Of a stretch of 15,103 nucleotides of DNA, positions 1-8,000 are shown piece after piece. The DNA comes from Snowella sp031396835 (GTDB lineage: Bacteria > Cyanobacteriota > Cyanobacteriia > Cyanobacteriales > Microcystaceae). The notes beneath the pieces are model-generated. The model did not search any database. It saw nothing but the letters and a program-made list of their open reading frames with translations, and was not told where the DNA came from. The first letter of the stretch is position 1. Every line of letters begins with the position of its first letter. The stretch covers positions 1 through 15,103 of the forward strand of contig JANNLO010000002.1 of the NCBI GenBank assembly GCA_031396835.1. Direction: 5' to 3'. Both the position numbers and the translations under genes were made by a program.

Positions 1-2
1 GG

Positions 3-119
3 ATTATTGATGTGATCGGTCAGGGGTGGCTCAGGGTGTTTGGTGATATGAGTTCCCAATGGGCTTATCTTGAACGATCTTGTTATCTTTTTTCTGTCGA
101 TTCTTCTGGTTATACCTAA
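3..119 (+). CDS. possible C-terminal fragment of an upstream gene (unidentified)
   Basis: A reading frame enters from the left edge and runs 38 codons to a TAA at 117-119, ending in the residues VDSSGYT. The encoded stretch is a mixed, protein-like sequence with several aromatic residues (WLRVFGD, QWAYLERSCY). It matches no family I recognise. The opposite strand is also open over the same stretch, so an open frame of this length is weak evidence. The following 170 bp contain no gene, which would fit this being the end of a transcription unit. Confidence 0.25.
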   Translation: MIDVIGQGWLRVFGDMSSQWAYLERSCYLFSVDSSGYT

Positions 120-218
120 TTTTTGGTTGATATTTGGGAATTTTAAACTGGCAATTTACGAATGAACTAGATACTCCTACTAGTTGGTTACAGTATTTTG
201 ACTATTGTAAAAAAAAAC

Positions 219-247
219 TTGCAGAAATTTAAAAAAAAGATTATATT
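219..247 (+). promoter_or_regulatory. possible sigma70-type promoter upstream of the PD-(D/E)XK gene
   Basis: TTGCAG at 219-224 (weak -35) and TATATT at 242-247 (-10, 5 of 6 consensus) are separated by 17 bp, which would start transcription about 40 bp before the ATG at 292. A better -35 match, TTGACT at 198-203, has no good -10 at the right distance. Upstream at about 166-184 lies a small inverted repeat (ACTAG/CTAGT arms) that could be an operator. The call rests on consensus matching only. Confidence 0.3.
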
Positions 248-291
248 GGGGGTATTCAATTCAAAACAGTATTTAAGTTACTGTAAAATTT

Positions 292-1137
292 ATGATCGAC
301 CCAGCGTTATACATCCCGACCCAGCGTTATGGAAAGCCCAACATTTGGAACCTAAAGCGTCTTTTGGGAGATGCCCCTGAATATCTTGATTACCAATGTC
401 GTCAAGGCGGTCGCCCTTCTTTCTATTACCCCAAAGGAAATCCTAGCCAGCCCCTGTATAGTTTTTCCCAAATCAAATCAACAGTGGAGCCAATTGTTGA
501 CCCCGATGCTCAATCAAATTTGCAACGTTGGCGAGATCGAGTGGGTGAAGATGAAGCTAACCGCATTTGCAATGAATCCAAGTCCGCAGGTGAAATGGGT
601 CATAAGGCTTTAGAGAATTGGAGTCAAAATAAACCCCTTGGTCTTTGTTCGATGGACATGATGGGCTATCGGCAGGGATTGGAGAACCATGTTCTCCCCT
701 ATCTTCAACGCGGTGAGTCAAGTCTATCTGTAGTGGATGACAATGGTGAAGTTTACGTTTTATCCGAGGTTTTTGTTGCTGACTTTGATCGAAATTTCAT
801 TGGCCGTTTGGATTTAGTGACTCGTATTAATACTGAATTCTGCGATAATCGACGGGTTCTCTTGGAGTTGAAAGGTGGTCGTAGTCCCAAAAAGCTTGAG
901 TATATGCAGCCGCATTTTATCCAGGCAGTTGCTTATCAGCAAGCATTTAACACAGTCGCAGATGCTTATCCAGACTATCTGGAATCTCTAGACGGTGTGG
1001 CGATCGCCTATATGTATCGAGATGGTAATGGGGCATTAATTCCAATTTTTGGGGAAGAGCTAGAGGAATATGAGCAGCAGTGGGAGCAATGGCTAGATTG
1101 TTTTCATGACCTGCTAGGAGGGGTTCAGGCAGCTTAG
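292..1137 (+). CDS. PD-(D/E)XK nuclease-fold protein (RecB/Cas4/phage-exonuclease type)
   Basis: A 281-residue protein with the core signature of a RecB/Cas4-like PD-(D/E)XK nuclease. A helix with GHKALENW (about 103-110) supplies the His often seen near the active site. GRLDLV (171-176) supplies the metal-binding Asp174. LLELKGG (190-196) supplies Glu192 and Lys194. QAVAYQQAF (211-219) matches the following Q-x-x-x-Y helix. Proteins of this family cut or degrade DNA in repair, phage recombination and defence. The length suits a stand-alone exonuclease without a helicase domain. Its partner is not visible. It lies upstream of a type I restriction locus but is separated from it by 153 bp with strong inverted repeats, so it is probably its own transcript. 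The ATG at 292 is the first in frame. No good Shine-Dalgarno sequence precedes it. The nuclease-fold call is firm, the exact role is not. Confidence 0.75.
   Translation: MIDPALYIPTQRYGKPNIWNLKRLLGDAPEYLDYQCRQGGRPSFYYPKGNPSQPLYSFSQIKSTVEPIVDPDAQSNLQRWRDRVGEDEANRICNESKSAGEMGHKALENWSQNKPLGLCSMDMMGYRQGLENHVLPYLQRGESSLSVVDDNGEVYVLSEVFVADFDRNFIGRLDLVTRINTEFCDNRRVLLELKGGRSPKKLEYMQPHFIQAVAYQQAFNTVADAYPDYLESLDGVAIAYMYRDGNGALIPIFGEELEEYEQQWEQWLDCFHDLLGGVQAA
298..330 (+). repeat. 13-bp direct repeat with a 20-bp period at the start of the nuclease gene
   Basis: The 13-mer GACCCAGCGTTAT occurs at 298-310 and again at 318-330, straddling codons 3-13 of the nuclease gene. A 20-bp period is not a multiple of three, so the two copies are read in different frames (DPALY, then TQRY). 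It may be a small local duplication near the N-terminus, or chance. Confidence 0.6.
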
Positions 1138-1154
1138 GGGATTCTGCAATATCG

Positions 1155-1186
1155 GGAATTATTGACGTGGGGACGTTGGTAATTCC
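1155..1186 (+). other. strong RNA hairpin after the nuclease gene
   Basis: Symmetric arms GGAATTA (1155-1161) and TAATTCC (1180-1186) enclose ACGT-GGGG-ACGT (1165-1176). The three intervening positions on each side (TTG and TGG) form only G-U pairs, so the + strand RNA folds into an unbroken 14-bp stem with a GGGG loop. It starts 18 nt after the stop codon of the nuclease gene. There is no T-tract after it, so it is not a classical rho-independent terminator. It could protect a 3' end, attenuate read-through into the hsd genes, or bind a protein. The all-G-U middle makes the fold specific to the + strand. Confidence 0.6.
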
Positions 1187-1205
1187 TGCTTAACCTCGGA
1201 CTCAT

Positions 1206-1253
1206 ATCCCGATCGCCCTTAATCTTCGCATGATTAATTGTAGGGATCGGGAT
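1206..1253. promoter_or_regulatory. inverted repeat upstream of the half-size hsdS gene
   Basis: ATCCCGATC (1206-1214) is repeated exactly inverted at 1245-1253. Inside it a second pair, TTAAT (1219-1223) and ATTAA (1233-1237), extends the possible cruciform or hairpin. It sits 38 bp before the ATG of the downstream gene. This is where an operator for a restriction-modification controller or an mRNA leader structure would be expected, but no regulator gene is visible in the window. Confidence 0.4.
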
Positions 1254-1290
1254 GTCAAATGTCCATTAATCGAATCATTAGGAAATTGTT

Positions 1291-1884
1291 ATGACAGCAA
1301 CTCGATACTCATCACTGGCCTCCTTGGGGGATTTGCGGATTGGGTACAGTGTGCGGAGAAAAAAAGAAGTTCTACCCCAAAACGCGACTCACTGGCTGAT
1401 TCCGATTCGGGCCGTCTCCAGAGAGTTTGAGCGCATTGACTGGTCAGAGTTAGAGCCTACGGAATTTGAGCAAGATGACTCTCGTTATATCCTGAAGGAT
1501 GGCGATGTCTTGATTTTGATTCGGGGGGTGGTGATTGCGATCGCCGTTGAGAAGCCGCCAGTGAAGGTGCTTGTCCAGAATAATTGGGCAATTTTTTCGC
1601 CAAAACCAGTATTAAATGGAAAATATCTTGCCTGGTGGTTTAATCATCCTAAAACTCATAAAGATATTTCTCGATTGACATTAGGTTCTTCCCAGTCTTT
1701 TTTGCCTTTTTCTGAATTGAAACAATTAAAGATCCCTGTGCCATCTATGGAACGACAATCTATGATTTTAGCCCTTCATCATCTGCGACAACGAGAGAAG
1801 GAACTCACGCAAAAGCTAGAAAAAAAACGGGATCAATTATCCCAAGTATTGACACTCAAATTACTAGAAATGAAGGAGAACTAA
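1291..1884 (+). CDS. half-size type I specificity subunit (single-TRD HsdS-like)
   Basis: A 197-residue protein resembling one half of a type I restriction HsdS. Residues 1-145 form one target-recognition domain, with the typical LKDGDVLILIRG strand (about 68-79). Residues about 150-197 form the conserved helical spacer (PVPSMERQS..., then a charged coiled coil QREKELTQKLEKKRDQL). A full HsdS has two of each and is about 400 residues long. AGGAA lies 8 bp before the ATG. The gene ends only 4 bp before hsdM, and its last codons contain the hsdM Shine-Dalgarno, so the two genes are almost certainly co-transcribed and translationally coupled. Half-size S proteins elsewhere can act as dimers that recognise symmetric sites. 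It could therefore give HsdM a second specificity, or be a vestigial S gene. The TRD is not similar by eye to either TRD of the full HsdS at 3876-5081. Confidence 0.7.
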   Translation: MTATRYSSLASLGDLRIGYSVRRKKEVLPQNATHWLIPIRAVSREFERIDWSELEPTEFEQDDSRYILKDGDVLILIRGVVIAIAVEKPPVKVLVQNNWAIFSPKPVLNGKYLAWWFNHPKTHKDISRLTLGSSQSFLPFSELKQLKIPVPSMERQSMILALHHLRQREKELTQKLEKKRDQLSQVLTLKLLEMKEN

Positions 1885-1888
1885 TCTA

Positions 1889-3427
1889 ATGGCTGTTAAA
1901 ACGCAAGCAGAAATCAATAGTATTATTTGGAAAGCCTGTGATACGTTTCGGGGAGTAATTGATCCTTCGCAATATAAAGATTATATTTTGGTGATGTTGT
2001 TCTTGAAGTATCTCTCGGATTTGTGGCAGGACAAATGGGCTGAATACCAAGAGAAATATAAAGGCGATGAGACACGCATTGAACGGGCGATGAGTCGGGA
2101 ACGGTTTGTGTTGCCCGAAACGGCTCGGTTTGATTTTCTCTATGACCATCGCACTGGTACTACTATCACAATCTCCGATCCAGAGGATAAAAAAGAAAAA
2201 AAGGTTTCTGTTGGTATCGGTGAATTAATTGATGAGGCTTTAGCTCAGATTGAAGCAAGCAATAAGGAAAAGTTGGCGGATGTGTTTCGCAATATTAGTT
2301 TTAATAATGAAAGTATGTTGGGGGAAACGAAGGAGCGCAATGATCGGCTGAAGCATCTTTTAGAGGATTTTTCTAAGTTGGATTTGCGTCCGTCCCATCT
2401 GGAAGCCAGGGATGTGATTGGGGATTGTTATGAGTATCTGATTGGCAATTTTGCGGCGGATAGTGGCAAAAAGGGTGGGGAGTTTTATACGCCCCCAGAG
2501 GTCTCGACGTTGTTGGCTCGGATTGTTGCGCCGAAGTCTGGGGATACGATTTGTGATCCTTGTTGCGGGTCGGGGTCGTTGTTGATTCGGACGGCTCAAG
2601 AAATTAAAAATCTCAATACGGCTTTGTTTGGCCAAGAGATGAATGGGGGAACCTGGGCATTATGTCGGATGAATATGTTTTTGCATGGGTTTGATAACGC
2701 GGTCATTGAGAAAGGAGACACGATCCGCAGTCCCAAGTTATTCAAAGACGATGCTTTACAACGCTTTAATGTGGTGGTGGCTAATCCACCGTTTTCGTTG
2801 GATAAATGGGGTCAAGACAAAGCAGAGAATGATCCTTTTCATCGGTTTGATGATGGGGTTCCGCCTAAAAGTCGGGGAGATTATGCGTTTATTCAGCACA
2901 TGATCGCGACGATGACGGAAACGGACGGGCGTGTGGGGGTCGTTGTGCCGCACGGGGTTTTATTTCGGGGTGGGGCTGAGGGAACGATCCGTAAGGCTCT
3001 GATTGAAAAAAATCTTTTGGATGGGGTGATTGGTCTGCCGTCTAATCTCTTTTTTGGGACGGGGATTCCTGCGGCGTTGGTATTTTTCAGTCGGGCGAAA
3101 CGGGATGATCAGTTTTTCTTTATTGATGCCAGTGCGGGTTTTGAGGATGGGAAGAATCAGAATCGGCTACGGGCTGAGGATATTGAGCGGATTGTTTCGA
3201 CTTGGCAAAAGCGCGAAAATGTTGATAAGTATGCTTATTTGGCGACGCTGGAGGAGTTGCGAGAGAATGATTTTAATCTGAATATTCCGCTTTATGTGGA
3301 TACTTTTGAGGAGGAGAAGGAGATTGATATTCCTGCGGTTCAGAAGGAAATCAAAGGGATTGAGGCGGAATTGGTAGAGGTGCGATCGCAGATGGATAAT
3401 TATTTAAAGGAGCTAGGTTTAGTCTAA
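1889..3427 (+). CDS. hsdM: type I restriction-modification DNA methyltransferase subunit HsdM (N6-adenine)
   Basis: A 512-residue methyltransferase subunit. With HsdS it transfers a methyl group from S-adenosylmethionine to adenine N6 in the recognised site, protecting host DNA. The N-terminal helical domain (1-170) of the HsdM family is followed by GGEFYTP (196-202), the SAM-binding motif DPCCGSG (223-229) and the catalytic NPPF (299-302, motif IV). The C-terminal helical tail (about 465-512) is the part that contacts HsdS. Length is normal for the family. AAGGAG at 1873-1878 lies 10 bp before the ATG. The coding strand is strongly G-rich (23 G and 10 C in 2521-2580), the opposite of hsdR downstream. 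Both partners needed to methylate and restrict are present in the window, so the system looks intact. Confidence 0.95.
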   Translation: MAVKTQAEINSIIWKACDTFRGVIDPSQYKDYILVMLFLKYLSDLWQDKWAEYQEKYKGDETRIERAMSRERFVLPETARFDFLYDHRTGTTITISDPEDKKEKKVSVGIGELIDEALAQIEASNKEKLADVFRNISFNNESMLGETKERNDRLKHLLEDFSKLDLRPSHLEARDVIGDCYEYLIGNFAADSGKKGGEFYTPPEVSTLLARIVAPKSGDTICDPCCGSGSLLIRTAQEIKNLNTALFGQEMNGGTWALCRMNMFLHGFDNAVIEKGDTIRSPKLFKDDALQRFNVVVANPPFSLDKWGQDKAENDPFHRFDDGVPPKSRGDYAFIQHMIATMTETDGRVGVVVPHGVLFRGGAEGTIRKALIEKNLLDGVIGLPSNLFFGTGIPAALVFFSRAKRDDQFFFIDASAGFEDGKNQNRLRAEDIERIVSTWQKRENVDKYAYLATLEELRENDFNLNIPLYVDTFEEEKEIDIPAVQKEIKGIEAELVEVRSQMDNYLKELGLV

Positions 3428-3456
3428 TTTTGTTAATACTAAAAAGGTAAAACGTT

Positions 3457-3699
3457 ATGAAAATTGTTAACTACACTCCCGATCAAAATGATTTGCCCCG
3501 ACTTACTGAGGCGGAAGAGTCCACGTTGGCTAGTTTGTCGGATGAGCAGATTGATTATTCGGATATAGAGGAGTTGAATGAGGATTTTTGGGAAACGGCA
3601 GAACGTCGTAGCACTTCTGATTTGTTTGCCCCACTCCGAGGTCGGGTAAATTATTATGAGGATTTAACGACTCCGACCACTGAAGAATGGGGCTTATGA
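3457..3699 (+). CDS. small acidic antitoxin-like protein (BrnA-like N-terminus)
   Basis: An 80-residue acidic protein. The segment LSDEQIDYSDIEELNEDFWETA (about 27-48) closely resembles the N-terminal signature of BrnA-type and related small antitoxins (DEDIDYSDIPEL...FW). There is no recognisable DNA-binding ribbon-helix-helix. The C-terminus (RGRVNYYEDLTTPTTEEWGL) looks like the toxin-contacting tail of an antitoxin. It begins 29 bp after hsdM with AAAGGTAAAA before the ATG, and stands between hsdM and hsdS in the same orientation. No intact toxin gene follows, only a short frame resembling the start of a HicA toxin. It is either an orphan antitoxin or the survivor of a decayed toxin-antitoxin pair. 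The family assignment is inferred from motif memory alone. Confidence 0.6.
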   Translation: MKIVNYTPDQNDLPRLTEAEESTLASLSDEQIDYSDIEELNEDFWETAERRSTSDLFAPLRGRVNYYEDLTTPTTEEWGL

Positions 3700-3700
3700 G

Positions 3701-3775
3701 GTGCAGGAAAGTTCTCAGGTTTTGCCGATTTTGTCAAAGGATGTTGTTTTAAATTTCCTGAAAAAAACGGGATGA
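3701..3775 (+). pseudogene. possible remnant of a HicA/YcfA-type toxin gene
   Basis: From a GTG directly after the antitoxin-like stop (TGA 3697-3699), 24 codons read through LPILSKDVVLNFLKKTG to a TGA at 3773-3775. HicA/YcfA toxins typically start with a segment like LPVLSGKEVIKALEKLGF, so spacing and residues fit. The family's following RQKGSH active-site strand is absent in this frame and not recovered in the others. If real, it is a toxin gene truncated after its first helix. The match is short and could be chance. Confidence 0.3.
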
Positions 3776-3819
3776 GATAGGTGAAAATACTTTAATAAGA
3801 GAGTTTCATCAATAGTTTT

Positions 3820-3837
3820 AAATTCAATAAATTCAAT
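3820..3837 (+). repeat. two tandem 9-mers before hsdS
   Basis: AAATTCAAT occurs twice head to tail in the AT-rich 176-bp gap between the antitoxin-like gene and hsdS. It could be a regulatory site or simply low-complexity sequence. No convincing -35/-10 pair was found in this gap, so hsdS may depend on the upstream promoter or on an unrecognised one. Confidence 0.4.
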
Positions 3838-3875
3838 TAATCACTTTGAATAGCAATAGGAATTTATAGAAAAAA

Positions 3876-5081
3876 ATGAGATATCAAGGTAATAAATACC
3901 CTAAAAGTGTGACATCAGGACAACCTAAGATTGATTCTTTTACGAAGGAATGGAAAATAATACCTTTACGAAAAGCTTTAGAACAAATTTTCCGACCAAT
4001 TTCTCTAGCAGAAGAAGAAGAATATCAACTTGTTACAGTCAAACGTAATAGAGGTGGTGTTGTTCCGAGGGAAGTATTACTTGGAAAACAAATCAAGACC
4101 CAAAATCAACATATCTTAAAAAGTGGTGATTTTTTGATTGCGCGACGACAAATTATTCATGGTGCCTGCGAGTTTGTACCTGAATATTTAGACAATTCTA
4201 TTGTTTCTAGTGAATACGATATTTTTCAAACCAAACCAGAGTTATTATCTGAATATCTGAAATTTTTAATTCATACTACTTATCTTCAACAAACATTTTT
4301 TCAGTCTAGTATCGGAGTAGATATTGAGAAGATGGTCTTTAAAACAAATCGTTGGTTAAAGTTCCCTATTGCTCTACCTCCGATCGCGGAACAAAAGAAG
4401 ATAGCTGAGATATTGGGGATGTGCGATCGCCAAATTGAACTCACAGAAAAACTGATCAACAGCAAAAATAAGCTCAAACGGGGCTTAATGCAAAAACTTT
4501 TCTCCCAAGAAATTCGCTTCAAACAAGATAATAATTGTCTTTTTAGCAATTGGAAAACTAAAAAATTAGGAGATTTATGCAGCATAACAACAGGGAAGTT
4601 AGATGCAAATGCGATGGTTGATAATGGTCAATATCGTTTTTATACTTGTGCAAAGAATTATTTTTATATTGATAATTATGAATTTGACACAAATGCGCTC
4701 ATAATTTCAGGTAATGGCGCAAATGTTGGATATATTCACCATTATGAAGGTAAATTTAATGCTTACCAAAGAACCTATGTTTTAGATGAATTTTTTGAAA
4801 ATATTTTTTATGTAAAATTCTTTTTAGATAAGTTCTTAAAAGCAAGAATTTATAAAGAAAAAAAAGAAGGAAATACGCCTTATATTGTAATGTCCACATT
4901 GGCAGAAATGAAAATTTTGATCCCTTCTTTAGAAGAGCAAAATAAGATTGCCTCTTTGTTTTTATCTTGTGAAAAAGACATCAAAAAACTTGAATTAATA
5001 CTTGAAACATTCAAAAAGCAAAAAAAAGGCTTAATGCAACAACTATTAACAGGAAAAACCAGAGTAAACATTACCCCATGA
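3876..5081 (+). CDS. hsdS: type I restriction-modification specificity subunit HsdS
   Basis: A 401-residue specificity subunit that recognises the bipartite DNA target and bridges HsdM and HsdR. It has the classical two-fold layout. TRD1 (about 25-165, with LKSGDFLIARR at 81-91) is followed by conserved helix 1 (LPPIAEQKKIAEILG..., ending KRGLMQKL at about 201-208). TRD2 (about 222-350, starting NWKTKKLGDLCSITTGK) is followed by conserved helix 2 (IPSLEEQNKIA..., ending KKGLMQQLLTG). The near-identical helix ends show the internal duplication. AGGAA precedes the ATG at 3876. The stop overlaps the hsdR start as ATGA, so S and R are translationally coupled. The gene is much richer in A+T than hsdM and hsdR, a common sign that specificity genes were exchanged. 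The target sequence cannot be read from the protein by eye. Confidence 0.93.
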   Translation: MRYQGNKYPKSVTSGQPKIDSFTKEWKIIPLRKALEQIFRPISLAEEEEYQLVTVKRNRGGVVPREVLLGKQIKTQNQHILKSGDFLIARRQIIHGACEFVPEYLDNSIVSSEYDIFQTKPELLSEYLKFLIHTTYLQQTFFQSSIGVDIEKMVFKTNRWLKFPIALPPIAEQKKIAEILGMCDRQIELTEKLINSKNKLKRGLMQKLFSQEIRFKQDNNCLFSNWKTKKLGDLCSITTGKLDANAMVDNGQYRFYTCAKNYFYIDNYEFDTNALIISGNGANVGYIHHYEGKFNAYQRTYVLDEFFENIFYVKFFLDKFLKARIYKEKKEGNTPYIVMSTLAEMKILIPSLEEQNKIASLFLSCEKDIKKLELILETFKKQKKGLMQQLLTGKTRVNITP

Positions 5082-8000
5082 CCGATTTCATCCCCACCCA
5101 CTACGAAGAAATCACCAGCCAAATCCCCGCCCTCCACCTGCTGATCAACCTGGGCTATACCTATCTCCTACCCAAAGAAGCCCACCAATTACGAGGCAGT
5201 AAAAATTCTAATGTCATCCTCACTGACATCCTGCACCAATACCTCAGTAAACAACACTTTACTCGCCTCGGCAAAAACTACAAATTTAGTGAAAAATCCA
5301 TTAAAGAAGCCATAAAAGCACTGCAAAACATCGAAGACATTGGACTCATCCAAACCAATCAAGATGTATGGAAACTTCTGCGCCTGGGCAAAAGCTTTGA
5401 GGAAACCTACGATGGCGGCAAAGCTAGTTTTGACCTCAACTATATTGATTGGCAACACCCCGAAAATAATCTCTATCACGTTACCGACGAATACGAAATC
5501 GAACGCAAAACCAGCAACAAAAACAATCGCCCCGACATCGTGCTATTCGTCAACGGCATCCCCTTCGTCACTATTGAATGTAAACGGAGCGGCATCGATG
5601 ACCCCATCGGACAAGCCATCAACCAACTCAAAGAATATCAAAAAAACGACTATATTCCCCACCTCTTCCACTACAATCAACTATTACTCGCGATCGCCCC
5701 TAATCCCACTTTCTCCAAAATCGAAGACCAACCCAAATACGGAACCGTTGGCACAGCTAAACAATTCTGGGCAGTCTGGAAAGAAGAAAATAAGGAAGGA
5801 AACAGATTAGAGACATTAATCAATCAACCCCTAAGCCCCACCCAAACCGATAAACTCTTTACCAAAGACAAAAACCGCTTTACCCATTTTTCTGTAGAAG
5901 ATGCTCGCCAACACTACCAAAATAATCTTGATCATGGTCGCACCGTCACCGCCCAAGACCAACTTATTTATGCCCTTTGTTCCCCAGAAAGATTATTAGA
6001 ATTAAGCGATCGCTATAGCCTTTTTGATTCAGGAGAACGTAAAATTGCCCGCTATCAACAATATTTCACCGTTAAAAATATCCTCGATCGCATCAAGACC
6101 GAGGACAAAAAAGGAAAACGCAAAGGTGGAGTCGTCTGGCATACCCAAGGCAGTGGCAAAAGCTTAACAATGGTATTACTCGCAGAAGCGATCGCCAAAG
6201 AACCCCATAACCCAGAAAGTACCATCAAAGACCCCCGAATTATCCTCGTCACCGACCGCACCGACCTCGACGACCAAATTTATGGAACCTTTGCCAACTG
6301 CGGCACAGCCATCACCCAAGCAACCACAGGGAAACATCTGCGGGAACTGCTCGACGAACCCAAAGCCAGCATTATTACAACCATTATTAATAAATTCGAT
6401 ACCATTGCCGACTCCCAAAACTATAAAAACGAAAGCTCCAATATTTTTATCCTGGTGGATGAAGCCCATCGCAGCCAATTCGGGAAAAAAGATAAAGATA
6501 ATCGCGGACAATTTGGCACATTTCACCGTGCAATGAAACAAGTTTTACCCAATGCCTGTTTTATCGGCTTTACTGGCACACCTATCGAAAACAAAGAAAG
6601 AAGTAGCGTAGAACTATTTGGCGGAATGATTCAACCCACCTACACCATCCGCCGCGCCCTTGAAGACGGAGCCGTAGTTCCCCTGCTCTATGAAAGTCGA
6701 TTAGTCGATCAGGAAATTGATGCAGAAAGCCTAGACCGTTGGTTTGAACGCTATACCACCGAACTCAGCGAAGAACAAAAAGCCAAACTCAAAAAACGTT
6801 TTGCCACGAAAACTCAACTCAACCAAGTTGATTCCAAAATAGAGGCGATCGCCTGGGATATTACAGGGCATTACTGCACCAACTTCCAAAAACGAGGACT
6901 AAAAGCCCAACTCGTTACCCAAAATAAAGCCTCAGCCATTAAATACAAAAAATACCTCGATGAATTTGGCAAAGTCAGTAGTGAAGTCCTCATATCCCCC
7001 CCCGACATACCCGAAGGCGACGAAAATCTCACCGAAGACAAAGAATCCCTCAAAAAATTTTGGGATGGAATGATGGAACACCATCTAACTCCCGAAAAAT
7101 ATCAAGAAAACCTGGTCAAAGCCTTTAAATATCAAGATCATCCCGAAATTATTATCGTGGTGGATAAACTCCTGACAGGATTTGATGCCCCTCAAAATAC
7201 CGTTCTCTACCTCACCCGTCCTCTCAAAGATCACCTACTCCTACAGGCGATCGCTAGGGTTAACCGACTCTATGAAGGTAAAGAATATGGCGTAATCATC
7301 GACTATGCTGGCATCCTTCAACAACTGGGGGATGCGATTTATCTATACGACTCCCTAGAGGGCGATTATGACAAAGACGATCTCGATGGCATTATTATTA
7401 CCCTCTCCCAAGAATGGCGAAGTATTGAGCAAAAATATAGCAATCTCTGGGACATTTTTTCTGGCATTACTAACCGTCAAAACAATAATGCTTTTGTTGA
7501 ACTCCTCCAAAATGAAAAAATTCGCCTAGATTTCAATGAATGCCTCTCTGTTTACGGTCGTACCCTCCAACTCGCTCTTAGTAGTGTCAGCTTTTTTGAT
7601 GAAACTCCCAGGGAAAAAATTCAACGCTATAAACAAGATTTCAAATTTTTCGTGGAGATTCGTCAAATGGCTGCTCGGCAATATGGCGATACCCTAGACC
7701 TCAAACAACACCAGAAAACCATTCAAAACCTCCTCAATACCCATGTCAAAGCCAAGGATGTGCAAACCCTGATTGAGCTAACCGATATTTTCGATCAAGA
7801 AACTTTTGAAAAGGAAATCGAGACTTTGCCCAACCCTGTCAGCAAAGCCGAGGTGATCGCCAATCGTACTATTCGCACTATTACCGAAAAACTCCAAGAA
7901 GATGAAATCTTTTATCAGCCCTTCTCTGATCGACTTAAAGAAATCCTCGATCAAATCCGCGCCCAACGTTACCAAGATGCTGAAGCCCTGCTGAAAGAAG

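Noticed and set aside
198..380. A 60-codon + strand frame starting at TTG before the nuclease gene
   Set aside because: It overlaps the nuclease gene out of frame, starts in the possible promoter region and encodes a low-complexity lysine-rich start.
1291..5081. Phase-variable shuffling of hsdS genes by the nearby recombinases
   Set aside because: The half-size and full-size S genes lie in the same orientation, and no shared long inverted repeat between them is visible. The recombinases are more than 4 kb away and face a different candidate site.
6176..6541. A 121-codon - strand open frame inside hsdR
   Set aside because: It is antisense to the well-supported helicase core of HsdR and follows from its codon bias. 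The same holds for the other antisense frames in hsdR, hsdM and the recombinase genes.
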